Assembly (NCBI GenBank): GCA_037176885.1
Contig: JAWWNJ010000018.1
Location: 310,001 to 374,000 of the forward strand
DNA: 64,000 nt
Source: Favolaschia claudopus
Lineage: Eukaryota > Basidiomycota > Agaricomycetes > Agaricales > Mycenaceae
Direction: 5' to 3'
Shown: one piece after another, positions 55,705-64,000 of the stretch
Position numbering within the stretch: the stretch's first letter is position 1
Layout: each line of letters begins with the position of its first letter
The notes under the pieces: generated by a model
Told to the model about the DNA's origin: nothing
The model's database searches: none
Seen by the model: the letters and a program-made list of their open reading frames with translations, nothing else
Program-made: the position numbers and the translations under genes

Positions 55705-56120
55705 TCCCAGTCAACTCCCAGTCATCCCGTGACAAATTGGTCCCGCATCTGTTTCATATGTGTGTAAAACAGATGCAGAAATAGTACTTATAAAAACATT
55801 TCAGCCACTCGGCGACAACGCTTGTTTGCCTCAGGCTTCTACACCATGCAGTTTTCAGACGTCACTAGGTGGCAATTTGCTAGGCGGCCACTTCACAGAG
55901 GTCAGCTAAGGGCATTTGCACTCAACACTATCCACACTCTGGCTTCGGGATTCCAGCCCGCAGTCGTCCTCTGACATGATTCAAGTACATTTAGCCTTTC
56001 CACTCTCCATTTCGGTGCGATAGAGGACCCGTCCTGACTGTACTCCTACTCTTAACTGCAACAACGCATATGTACTACGCAACGCAAATCATTCATTTCG
56101 CCCATCTTTTGAGGTCCGGA
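55705..56120. other. No gene seen
   Basis: Unassigned, no repeat or coding signal. Confidence 0.4.
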
Positions 56121-56121
56121 T

Positions 56122-56215
56122 TAGTCTCTTATAAACAGACACTATAATATAAAAGGTCCTCGTACCTGCGGTTATATTTATTATAGTCGTCGAACCTGAG
56201 AGGGTCCCTTTATTA
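56122..56215. repeat. TAGTCTC hairpin unit
   Basis: TAGTCTCTTATAAACAGACA, then ACTATAATATAA pairs with TTATATTTATTATAGT. Same layout as units at 4939, 6486 and 15469: TAGTCTC, spacer, AGAC, stem, loop, stem, AGTC. Stem bases differ but pairing is kept. Confidence 0.5.
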
Positions 56216-56457
56216 TGTAATCATATTTTTCTTGGCTTCAGTTGCGGGTTTCCTTTGTATTTCTTGCCGGCCTTGCTTGACATACCTCCTATGGAGGTTT
56301 TTCCCTTCAGTTTACTACCTTGAACCGAAGGGGTACAGTGGCTGCAGAAAACAATGCAACAAGGCGTTTCGAGTCATTGACGTGGTCTCTGGGCTCAAAC
56401 AAAGTGCAGGACATGAAATCTGAGTGAAATGAAAATTTTTGAGCGAACGACCCAATT

Positions 56458-56878
56458 ACCATATATGGTAATCGAGCCACAGTCAATTTTTTCATGTGTT
56501 TTTTTATACTGTACTTTTCAGCGGTGAACCCTACAGGAAAATAAGCATCATAGGATGAAAGTACTCCTAAAGACGATCTCAGTCATATCTGACTTTACTT
56601 AGTTTGCTGCCGATTTGAGCCCGTAATACTTGCTGTAAGATGGCCATTTTGGCCGAAAAATGCCAGATTTATTCAAAAAATGACCAAAATGACCATCTTC
56701 AAGCAGCCATTGCGGGTCCAAAACTGTAGGAATCTAGGTAAAGTAACATATGACTGAGGTCGTATTTGCGAGTACTTTTAACCTATGAAGACTGTTTCTC
56801 GGTGGGGTGTAGCACTGAAAAGTGCCCTGTTAATAAATCCCTTAAAAAATTCATTACAATCGAATTACTATATATGGT
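56458..56878. mobile_element. Foldback element, full-length inverted repeat (421 bp)
   Basis: The left half (ACCATATATGGTAATCGAGC onward) and the complemented right half (ACCATATATAGTAATTCGAT onward) align along their whole length, including ATAGGTTAAAAGTACT/ATAGGATGAAAGTACT and GATGGCCATTTTGGC at the centre. Shares the GGATGAAAGTACT and AAAATGACCA words with the foldback at 58895. Confidence 0.7.
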
Positions 56879-56879
56879 C

Positions 56880-57340
56880 GTGGGGTAAGTTGCCTAAAAA
56901 AGTCATTTCACCCGTATTCCATGTCCAGAACTTTGTTTGCGTCAAAAGACGCACTGAATGCCCCAGAACCGCTTGGTGCAGTTTTAATGGCGGCCACTGT
57001 AGGTTAAGAATTGGACGAGATAAGTTGAACCTGACTGGCCGCCGGCCAAGCCCGGCCAAACCAATGTTCCCCGGTATTTGGAGAATCTGCGCAGAATTAA
57101 ATTGGTTCAACTTACGGGGAGTCTTCATACATGCACATATATGCCTCCCCGAGCACTATATTATTAATAGAATATTTAATGGTGCAGTGAAGCGGGCGAG
57201 AAAGAGTCGTGGGAACTACCTGCCAAGCCCGGGATAGGCGTTCATTAGCGCAATAGGTGCTCGGCTTGGGAGTAGGCGTTCGGCGGCCCCGAACGCCTAT
57301 GCTACATACTAATCGTGTAACTTATGTACTCCTTGAGGCC
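56880..57340. other. No gene; GGCCGGCC-rich inverted words
   Basis: 57030-57065 has GGCCGCCGGCCAAGCCCGGCC. 56994-57020 and 57090-57115 contain AAGTTGAACC/GGTTCAACTT as an inverted pair about 90 bases apart. Non-coding. Confidence 0.4.
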
Positions 57341-57341
57341 G

Positions 57342-57808
57342 TATGGTGCGCTCATCCTAAACACCACCAAACAAGAACGAAATTTATTCCACCTGATCAA
57401 AACCTTCCCACGACTGATCCTCTGGCCAAAACACTCCGATTAGATAGTAGTACAATCCCTCAAGAGGGATTCTTCATAGTTTCTTCATCCGCTCAAAACT
57501 CACAATAAATACTTTTTCCGCAGGGGCCGATTTGAGACATCAGTGATGCAAACAATCAATCAGTCATGTGAGCTTACGGAACATGCCTAATTTAGGTCAC
57601 CACTGACATTTTATATGCTCTCAGAGACCTCTGTGACCTCGCTGCTACACCAATTGAGGTTTCCTGGTATGTTTTAACTCTGCCTGGCCCCAATTGTGCA
57701 GCAAAAAATACAATTTAAATTTAATTTTTTCCTTCGGTCGATTTGAGACATCAATGATCCCATCAATGATGGGACCTATTTGGTGGTGTTTAGGCCGAGC
57801 GCACCATA
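57342..57808. mobile_element. TIR element, TATGGTGCGCTC family (467 bp)
   Basis: Left TATGGTGCGCTCATCCTAAA and right complement with one small difference, both continuing into CACCACCAAA. Inside, GGTCGATTTGAGACATCAATG-like blocks occur in both halves, so much of it folds back. TIR resembles CTATGGTG of the 7463 element. No duplication found. Confidence 0.55.
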
Positions 57809-58193
57809 GATAAGGAGAAGTAACGTGTGACATGTGACATGTGGCTGTGCACAAAAAATCCGATTTTCGGAAATCGACTCAAATCACAAAATTGAGAATT
57901 GACTTTCGGCCGAAAATTTGGCTGCCGCAACTTTCTCGTAGGAAAAACTTCGGAGCATGTTTTTTGAGCTCTTTGGGTAATCCTGAGTCCAGGAAAATTA
58001 AAATTGGGTCCCAAATAACTCTAGATCAGCCGTAACGTAACTTGTCAGTTTTGTGTGTCCACAACTGTACACATCTCTAGAGACGTTTTACACTGTTTCT
58101 AAGTTTACCAGTGATGACGGCATAATGTAGTATGTGGCGACTTAGACTTTTGATGCCGTTCCCTGCCAAATCGGGAACCGTGACGTGCAGTGA

Positions 58194-59637
58194 TGTGCCT
58201 AAGGCCTTAGTTTACGACCCCCCGGCACGCTAAGCCCTTAGGGCTTAGCATAAGGCTTAGGCCTTAGGCTGTCTAAGGGCTTAGAGGGCTTAGAGCCCCC
58301 AAAAAAGGAAATTTTCTGAAAAAGATATCTTAATGTCCCGACACTTCTCCATTGCACCCCTGAGCACCTGAGAATGTAGTATTTCCTGCCAAATAGCTAT
58401 CTGACTTGAGATTCTCGTTATTCAAGGAAAACTTGTTACAGAATTACCTATGGTCAATAACAAGTGTGCAGAGCTCAATTGCCTTCTCCCTCAAGAGTTT
58501 TGGCTCCACTGAATCGGCACTGAGAGAAAGCAAACATTGGAGATGTTGTGGAACATGATCCTGGAGCTTAAGAAGCCGCTGGATGGAGCTGAGAGCAATT
58601 TCCCAGCGTACAGAAGGGTTTGAAATATCAGCACGAAGCTGCTTCCAATCTGCAAAAAATTAGTTTCTATAATTTACAGCACAACAATATTGAATCACAC
58701 ACCATCAATGCTCGGGGTATTGGCTGGAAGCCTTTCAGGTGTGTCGGCAGGCATCTGAGAAGGGTGTGAAGAGCTGGCAGTCTCGGCAGCTTGCGGCAAT
58801 CAATGCCTAAGTAGTTTATGTCAGCGGCACGTGGGGTCTCTAAGGCCTTAGCAATAATTTTCAAAAATCTGGCCGCACGCTAAGCCCTATTATACAGTGG
58901 TGGCAAATAGAAATTGCCGTGGCTTTTTGGCCAAAATCTTGCCGTATACTTCACCGAGTGACCCGAAATAAGATGTAGAGATAAATATATGATACCTCTG
59001 TACTGCTTAGAACACTCAGCTATATATTATGCCCTGACAATGCATCAATAACAGGACAGTTTCTGATTATTGCCATATCTGGAAAGACTCAATGTATCCT
59101 CAGCAAAAAAGTGTCATAATAGGATGAAAGTACTTGAAAAACATTCCTAGTTTCGACTTTGATTGAATGGAATTGATCCTCATTTGAGCTCACAACAGCC
59201 GCTCAGAGTTGGCTATTTTCACACAAAATAGCTGAAAATGCAGAGGAAATAGCTAAAATGACCAACTTCGAGCGGCCGTTGTGAGCTCAAATGAGGGTCA
59301 ATTCCAGTCAATCAAAGTGAGAACCAGCATTGTTTTTCAAGTACTTTTATTCTATTATGACACTTTTTTGCTGAGGGTAGATTGTGTTTTTCCGGATATG
59401 GCAAAAATCGGAAACCATCCATTATTGATGCATTCTCAGTGCATGATATATTGCTGAGTGTTCTAAGAGGTACAGAAGTCTCACATACCCATCTCTACAT
59501 CTTATTTGCGGCATTCGGTGAAGTATACAGCAAGGTTTTTACCAAAAAGCCACGGCAATTTCTATTTGCCACCACTGTAGGGCTTAGGCTAAGGCCTTAG
59601 GGCTTAGAGACCCTCTAGGGCTTAGGGCTTAGGCACA
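58194..59637. mobile_element. AAGGCTTAG-rich TIR element hosting a foldback
   Basis: Ends TGTGCCTAAGGCC and GGGCTTAGGCACA. Both arms are made of AAGGCCTTAG/CTTAGGGCTTAG words (58200-58300, 59580-59636). It carries the 683 bp foldback at 58895. It in turn interrupts a copy of the CAGTGCCAAGCA MITE whose left part is at 58070-58190 and whose end, GGCACTGTA, is at 59657-59665. Three levels of nesting are therefore visible. Confidence 0.65.
58895..59577. mobile_element. Foldback element with TA duplication (683 bp)
   Basis: TIRs CAGTGGTGGCAAATAGAAAT and complement, TA on both sides (58893-58894, 59578-59579). The two halves are inverted copies over almost all 340 bases, meeting near 59225 at AGTTGGCTATTTTCACACAA. 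Non-coding. Confidence 0.9.
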
Positions 59638-59669
59638 ACACTGGTGACGTGGTGACTGGCACTGTACGT

Positions 59670-60548
59670 AGACGTAAAATTGCCGAGGGCGGTTGCCGCA
59701 TTAGGATGACGGGTGCCCATATGAGGCAGGTTCTCACGGGTGGTGGGTCTGGTTTCCGAGGTCCTGGGGGGGGCTAAATACTGATGTTGTGGGCATCCCA
59801 AAAGAGAAAAATGAAAAAATCCCAAAAAGGAAGGAGGAAGAGGGAAGGGAAAGAGCGAGAGAATAATCTCACCTGTAGTTTAGAAGCTAGGCTGAGAGGC
59901 GTTCGGGACCCAAAATCTGGGTGCTGGGATGTTCAATAAAATTCTCTCCGCCTGCGGCGCGCCGTCTATGATTTGTGCACACTAGGCACGTGCCCCACGA
60001 CAATACTGCTCAAAATTGCCCGATTCGATTATTTTGAGTGCTCGGCACCCGCCGATGCCAAATAGTGAATCCCAAAATGGTTTATTCAGGCCGGCAAACA
60101 GCGAAAGTCACATAAGTCACTCTGTGTGACACCGAATCAAACCCATCATCTTAATCGAAACGCGTTGCTGAAGGCCGTTTGAGCAAAATTTGCGGGGTCA
60201 AAAAAAGTTTCAGGTGAGTCTCAACTGACCTGTACTCTCCCCGGTTGTTTGGATGCAGCGTTGTGATGCCTGGTGCCCCCAAAACACCGCCAACTGCTTA
60301 CCCGGCTGTTTGCGTTGATGTACTCAGCACCGTTTCTCTTGTCAACCTCTGAGAGTTTTCAATACTTTGTAGCGCGTCAAAGGCATCTTAATTGTCGTGA
60401 TTCTATGCCCCGAAATCAATACAACCCTTGAATTACCCACGGAACTAGTACTGGTGCTGTGTCTGATGCCGGCTGCTGCTAATTTTTTGTAGAATACATG
60501 TTCACTGTAGGCTGATACATACTAAGAAGTGAAAATTGCGACCAGATT
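59670..60548. other. No gene seen
   Basis: No domain-bearing frame. A 60 bp purine-rich stretch at 59800-59865 only. Confidence 0.4.
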
Positions 60549-60549
60549 A

Positions 60550-60711
60550 GAGCATTTTGGCAAACGGTGAAAATCAAATTTCAGTTCGAAAAACTAAGCG
60601 AGTTTGATGAAAAACTACAGTGGGCTGCCCACTGTTTTGCGGCTCCACAACCAAAATTTGGGTACGCGTTAGCTGAAGGAAAAGGATTTTTCACCGTTTG
60701 CCAAAGTGCTC
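60550..60711. mobile_element. MITE, GAGCAYTTTGGC family, copy 2 (162 bp)
   Basis: Reverse copy of 34623-34785, flanked by TA (60548-60549, 60712-60713). Confidence 0.85.
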
Positions 60712-60897
60712 TATTGAGAGAGCAACGGAGGACTGTTTATCGAACTGAAAATTGAACCCGGATTGCACGGAAGATCATGGAATTCCCAAAACGGCCTGAT
60801 TCTTACATAATCATCACTATTACTGCAGTATTTGCCCACAGCACCAGTATTTACCCCTGGGGGGTAGTCGGTGTCATCGCTGAGGTTTTCCGCCGAA

Positions 60898-60924
60898 ACC
60901 CGTATTCTTTTTCCGGCTGTAATA
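60898..60924. mobile_element. End fragment of the CAGCCGTTT MITE
   Basis: AACCCGTATTCTTTTTCCGG then CTGTAA, the 3' terminal block of the 34791-35147 type. The rest is missing. Confidence 0.6.
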
Positions 60925-61200
60925 CTGTTACGGACCGGGAGTTACAGTAGGTTGGCGCCTTTGTTTGCCAGTGTTGCTCTTCTACGTTGTTTAGCCAACC
61001 CCGGGACAGTTGCGGCGCAGCCAAACTTTGGGCGCAACATTCTCAATCTGAAATTTTGTAGACGGGATGCAGGGCCATTGCTCTAGACCAACAACCAGCT
61101 CATATGATCCATTATTTAATTCACCAAACAACCAAACACACACTTTGTCGCGCTTCCCAATTAAAGTATTCGCAATTTATAGTTGCGGCAAAATCGAAAA

Positions 61201-61640
61201 ATCGGTCATTCCGAGGCTTTTCTGGGTGCCGAAAACGCGTTTTACCGGCCGAGGGATTTCCCCTTGGAGAAGGGAAAACAATGACCCACCGTGGGAATCT
61301 CGACCGTTTTGCCATCACCCTCGGAATGGAGAAGTTCCCCGGAATGAAAAATCGGTCATTCCGAGGCTTTTCTGGGTGCCGAAAACGCGTTTTACCGGCC
61401 GAGGGATTTCCCCTTGGAGAAGGGAAAACAATGACCCACCGTGGGAATCTCGACCGTTTTGCCATCACCCTCGGAATGGAGAAGTTCCCCGGAATGAAAA
61501 ATCGGTCATTTCGAGGGCTTTATTTCGCCGGAAATAGCCTCAGATTGCCGAGGGTTTTACTGGCCGTGGCCATCGGCTTTAATCGGTCTGGTGACCGATT
61601 TGCCATCGCCCTTGGAATGGCGGGGTTGCCACATAGGTAA
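61201..61640. repeat. 150 bp tandem duplication plus diverged third unit
   Basis: Units 61201-61350 and 61351-61500 are identical or nearly so, starting ATCGGTCATTCCGAGGCTTT; a diverged unit follows at 61501-61640. Since 150 is a multiple of three, frames stay open on both strands, giving repeated-peptide ORFs that are not genes. Related single units occur at 31690-31790 and 34480-34610 (CGGTCA...GGAAT...GCCATC.CCCTTGGAATGG). Confidence 0.85.
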
Positions 61641-61671
61641 CCACAGACATGGTTAATGAGCCTTTCTGTAG

Positions 61672-62244
61672 ACCAGTGAAGCATTTTTGGAAATGTTTCG
61701 AAACAACTTGCTAGATATTAAGGTAGACCCTGCTCCATACGGCACACAATCGTTCCGGCGCGGTGGGTGTCAATGGCTCTATAGCTGCTGTCGCTGGGGA
61801 TTGATTCGCATTTGCGACTGGGGTGGCTGGAGTACGGAATTTAGTAACTTGACCATCGTCAAGTATTTGATTTCTTACGCCGACGAACCTTCCGAGCGCC
61901 GTGAGGACTACTGTAGTATTACGTTCAATTCGTAAGGCGGTTTTGGGTGTGACACCCCTTACGAATTTACCCTTTCGTAAGTGGGCCTTGGGACACTGTG
62001 ACTTACGAAAAATTTTCGTATTTTACCCCCTTTTTAGGCACGAAATCGCACCAAATTTCGTGTCACAGGGGGAAACCTTTCGTAGGACCCCTTTGTGACG
62101 CTGTGACTTACGAAAATTTTCGTAGGATTTCGGGTCTGTGACCTGTGACCCTACGAATTGAACGTAATACTACAGTACATGAATCCTAACCGACCTCCGA
62201 CTCTTAAATGTTTTAGTTGCGGCAGGACATGCCCCCCTCTTTAA
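61672..62244 (+). pseudogene. Second tyrosine recombinase, C-terminal remnant
   Basis: After a possible acceptor at 61671 the frame reads SEAFLEMFRNNLLDIKVDP, then PYGTQSFRRGGCQWLY, RWGLIRICDWGGWSTEF and NLTIVKYLISYADEPSERR. This is the C-terminal half of a fungal YR domain from a different family than the gene at 37.7 kb. Box II normally has HxxR; here the His is Gln (QSFR). The Tyr in IVKYLI is present. At 61909 a 265 bp MITE interrupts the frame after RRED. Downstream of the MITE the same frame continues MNPNRPPTLKCFSCGRTCPP to a stop at 62244, giving a CxxC..C zinc-ribbon-like tail. The N-terminal part with box I Arg is missing, upstream being the 150 bp repeat. Confidence 0.75.
61911..62175. 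mobile_element. MITE in recombinase frame, CTGTAGTATTACG family
   Basis: TIRs CTGTAGTATTACGTTCAATT and complement, about 25 bp, flanked by TA (61909-61910, 62176-62177). The inside has repeated TTACGAAAATTTTCGTA palindromes. The TIR start resembles CTGTACTATTCCG at 46831. Confidence 0.9.
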
Positions 62245-62483
62245 TAGTCTGAAATTGTTGGCGGGGTTCGACCCGGACCTCGATTTTGTCACGGTTGTAA
62301 CATCATGTGCAGTTCCCCACGCCCCAATGGGGAATGACACGTATGCCCGTCGGTGCTGTGGTACGCAGCGACGACCCACTGTGAAGGCTTCGCAAGCCTA
62401 GAGAAGTATTGAAAGACTGCCCGGCCCATAGATAGACATAATTCAGTGCTATTTCATGCTTTAGGACCATAACTATCAAGTAC
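62237..62483 (+). repeat. B-box-containing dispersed repeat, copy 2
   Basis: Reverse copy of 15804-16046. On this strand GGCGGGGTTCGACCCGGACC (B-box-like) lies at 62254-62273, followed by about 200 bases ending TAGGACCATAACTATCAAG. It immediately follows the recombinase remnant. Confidence 0.55.
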
Positions 62484-64000
62484 ACCGCCAGTTGGCGGAC
62501 ACATGGCCGCCATGTGTCGTCGACCTCTGTACCACATATATACCTCGAATGGCGGCCAGTGGCGAAGAGCTGGCACCCAGGTTTGATCGCTAAAGCTGAC
62601 CGCCAGCTGACGACTCACCTGGTGTCCATTCTTTTGTAAATCTGGCATATAATAGAATGAATAATAATATATTGGGCTCCCATCGTGTACGACGATACAT
62701 GAATGAATCCCAAAGGAATAGAAACAACACAAGAGGAATCGACATACCTTCGTAGCCTGTCCCTCGCAGCTCGATGCAATGCCCCCACTTTCCCTCCCCA
62801 CACTATCTTCGCGGCACGGTTATTGAGGAACAGCCTTGAACATGTTTGAAGACGGAGTATCGAAGACTTGAAAACCTTGACGACTGGGGAGAAACGAACA
62901 TCGAACGACCTCCGCATTTTCAGCCATCCACCCTCACATCCGACCGCAACCACGAGCTCGAGAGAATATTCGTGGTATTGAAGCAAAGATCTTGACCAGT
63001 GTTTGATACAAGTCTTGAAGAAGCTCGTGGCTTGAATGTTGACCTTCAATCATCGCTTGAAGCACCTTGCGTAATAAGCCGCTCAAAGGCTTGAGGCTTG
63101 AAGGACTCCGGAGGACTTGCACGTCGCATTGAACGGGCCTCGAGGATTTGCGCAAAAGTTTGAGTGATGACTTGATGAAGAACCAGCGTCGCCGCCTCTT
63201 CAAGAGGACACTTGTCGTCGATTGCAGCGAGCAACGAGATACTACATTGAGCCTTGAATAGCGTACGAAGCAGCGCGAGGGACTTGATTGTAACGAGGCA
63301 GAGAGCAGAGCACTAATAGGTTTGAGAAGGGGTTTGCGAGACGGTTTGAGAATGACAATGAGGGGCATGGTGGAAGGAAAGAGGGAAGCGAAGCAAAAAT
63401 GCCAAGTCAACGCACACGTGAGCTGTCAAAACGCGCACGGACCTTCATTTTCCCACACGCGCCAAGTCGTGATTTGCGTCGATTGTGGCCGTCGATGCGA
63501 GAATGCACCTTGCGCACTACTTATATCGAGTTGCCTTTTGGTTCAGTAACATCTTCTAGGAAGGACTCTGGTGCAGCTTCAGTTGAGGTGCTGCCTGTTT
63601 GCTAAATTAAGATTCCCGAGGCGGCGGGTCCAATACCTTAATCGGCAGCTGGTGGTTCCAGTGGAAAATGCAGCTGTCAGCGATGTGCTGGCAGCTGGTA
63701 GCGAATGACGACACAGCTGTCTCCAGGTGAAGCTTTCATCTGCGTGCTACGTGGGGTAGACTCGAACCAGTCCACGGTGAAAAGATCAAAGACAGTCGTT
63801 TGATCACACACCGAAGGGACTGGTGCGGAATCACCGGTAGCTAAGACGGAACAGATTTTCTCCCACGATTTTCAAAGACTTAGCCAAAATTTCGAGTAGC
63901 TGCTTGTAAAAGTTTTTTGTATGCACAAATTGAATGGGCAGTTCTCTAGTATTTAAAATTCTAAGACTTCGGACGTGCTCAGAATTTTTTTATTCTTCAC
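62484..64000. other. No supported gene
   Basis: Minus-strand frames of 100-158 codons at 62454-63410 overlap each other, are Ser/Leu-rich and resemble nothing known; TTGAAG words recur every few dozen bases. 63754-63772 has TAGACTCGAACCAGTCC, a weak match to the palindromic TAGnCTCG ends. A gene may begin beyond the window edge. Confidence 0.4.

Noticed and set aside
61067..61640. Overlapping ORFs of 115-178 codons with internally repeated peptides
   Set aside because: They are open only because the 150 bp tandem unit is a multiple of three and lacks stops; both strands and two frames are open alike.
62454..63410. Minus-strand ORFs of 115-158 codons near the window end
   Set aside because: Three overlapping frames of similar length, no domain, no spliceable continuation; coding cannot be told from chance.
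63741..63800. tRNA gene with B box GGTTCGAGTC on the minus strand
   Set aside because: No A box at proper distance and no acceptor pairing; better explained as a palindromic TAGACTCG-like end.

Overview
The window looks like a transposon-rich stretch of a basidiomycete genome, most likely an Agaricomycete. The evidence is short 40-110 nt introns in protein-like reading frames, families typical of mushroom-forming fungi (GH27 alpha-galactosidase with a C-terminal domain, DUF2235, alpha-type kinase, fungal tyrosine recombinases), and very many nested DNA transposons, MITEs and retroelements. The genus cannot be fixed from sequence alone. No bacterial-style operon, CRISPR array or rRNA is present.

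Layout. 1-6.1 kb holds three decayed host-type genes: a 5'-truncated GH27 alpha-galactosidase (+), a frameshifted DUF2235 gene (-) and an alpha-kinase fragment (-). 6.9-10.6 kb is a long repeat (a second copy lies at 20.3-21.2 kb) interrupted by a 2 kb TIR element, which itself carries a MITE, and by a 919 bp tRNA-headed retroposon with a CAA tail and 13 bp target duplication. 12-14.3 kb has MITEs and a Ty3-type gag split by a 200 bp MITE. 22.3-23.9 kb is a complete insertion of a gag-only non-LTR element (half-LINE) with 15 bp target duplications, followed by a decayed multi-exon DDE-transposase-like gene (24-28.2 kb).

28-35.7 kb is mostly nested MITEs plus an apparently intact gene for a C-terminal CCCH zinc-finger protein (33.3-34.2 kb). 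35.7-39.1 kb is a Crypton-like tyrosine recombinase gene interrupted by a dead Tc1/mariner element that contains a hAT-type MITE. 42.6-46.3 kb has two minus-strand genes of unknown function, one of which carries a MITE inside an intron. 49.2-54.9 kb is a decayed Ty1/copia element with a MITE in its polyprotein. 55-62.5 kb is MITEs, two long foldback elements, a 150 bp tandem duplication and a second tyrosine recombinase remnant, also split by a MITE.

Recurring themes are TA-flanked Tc1/mariner-type MITEs, many inside other genes or elements. A second, less familiar family has terminal repeats that start TAGnCTCG and are themselves palindromic, with 9 bp target duplications. An unexpectedly large share of reconstructed introns have GC-AG borders. 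The only genes that read as intact without correction are the CCCH protein, the 553-residue unknown at 44.3-46.3 kb, the half-LINE ORF and the uncharacterised ORF at 42.6 kb.
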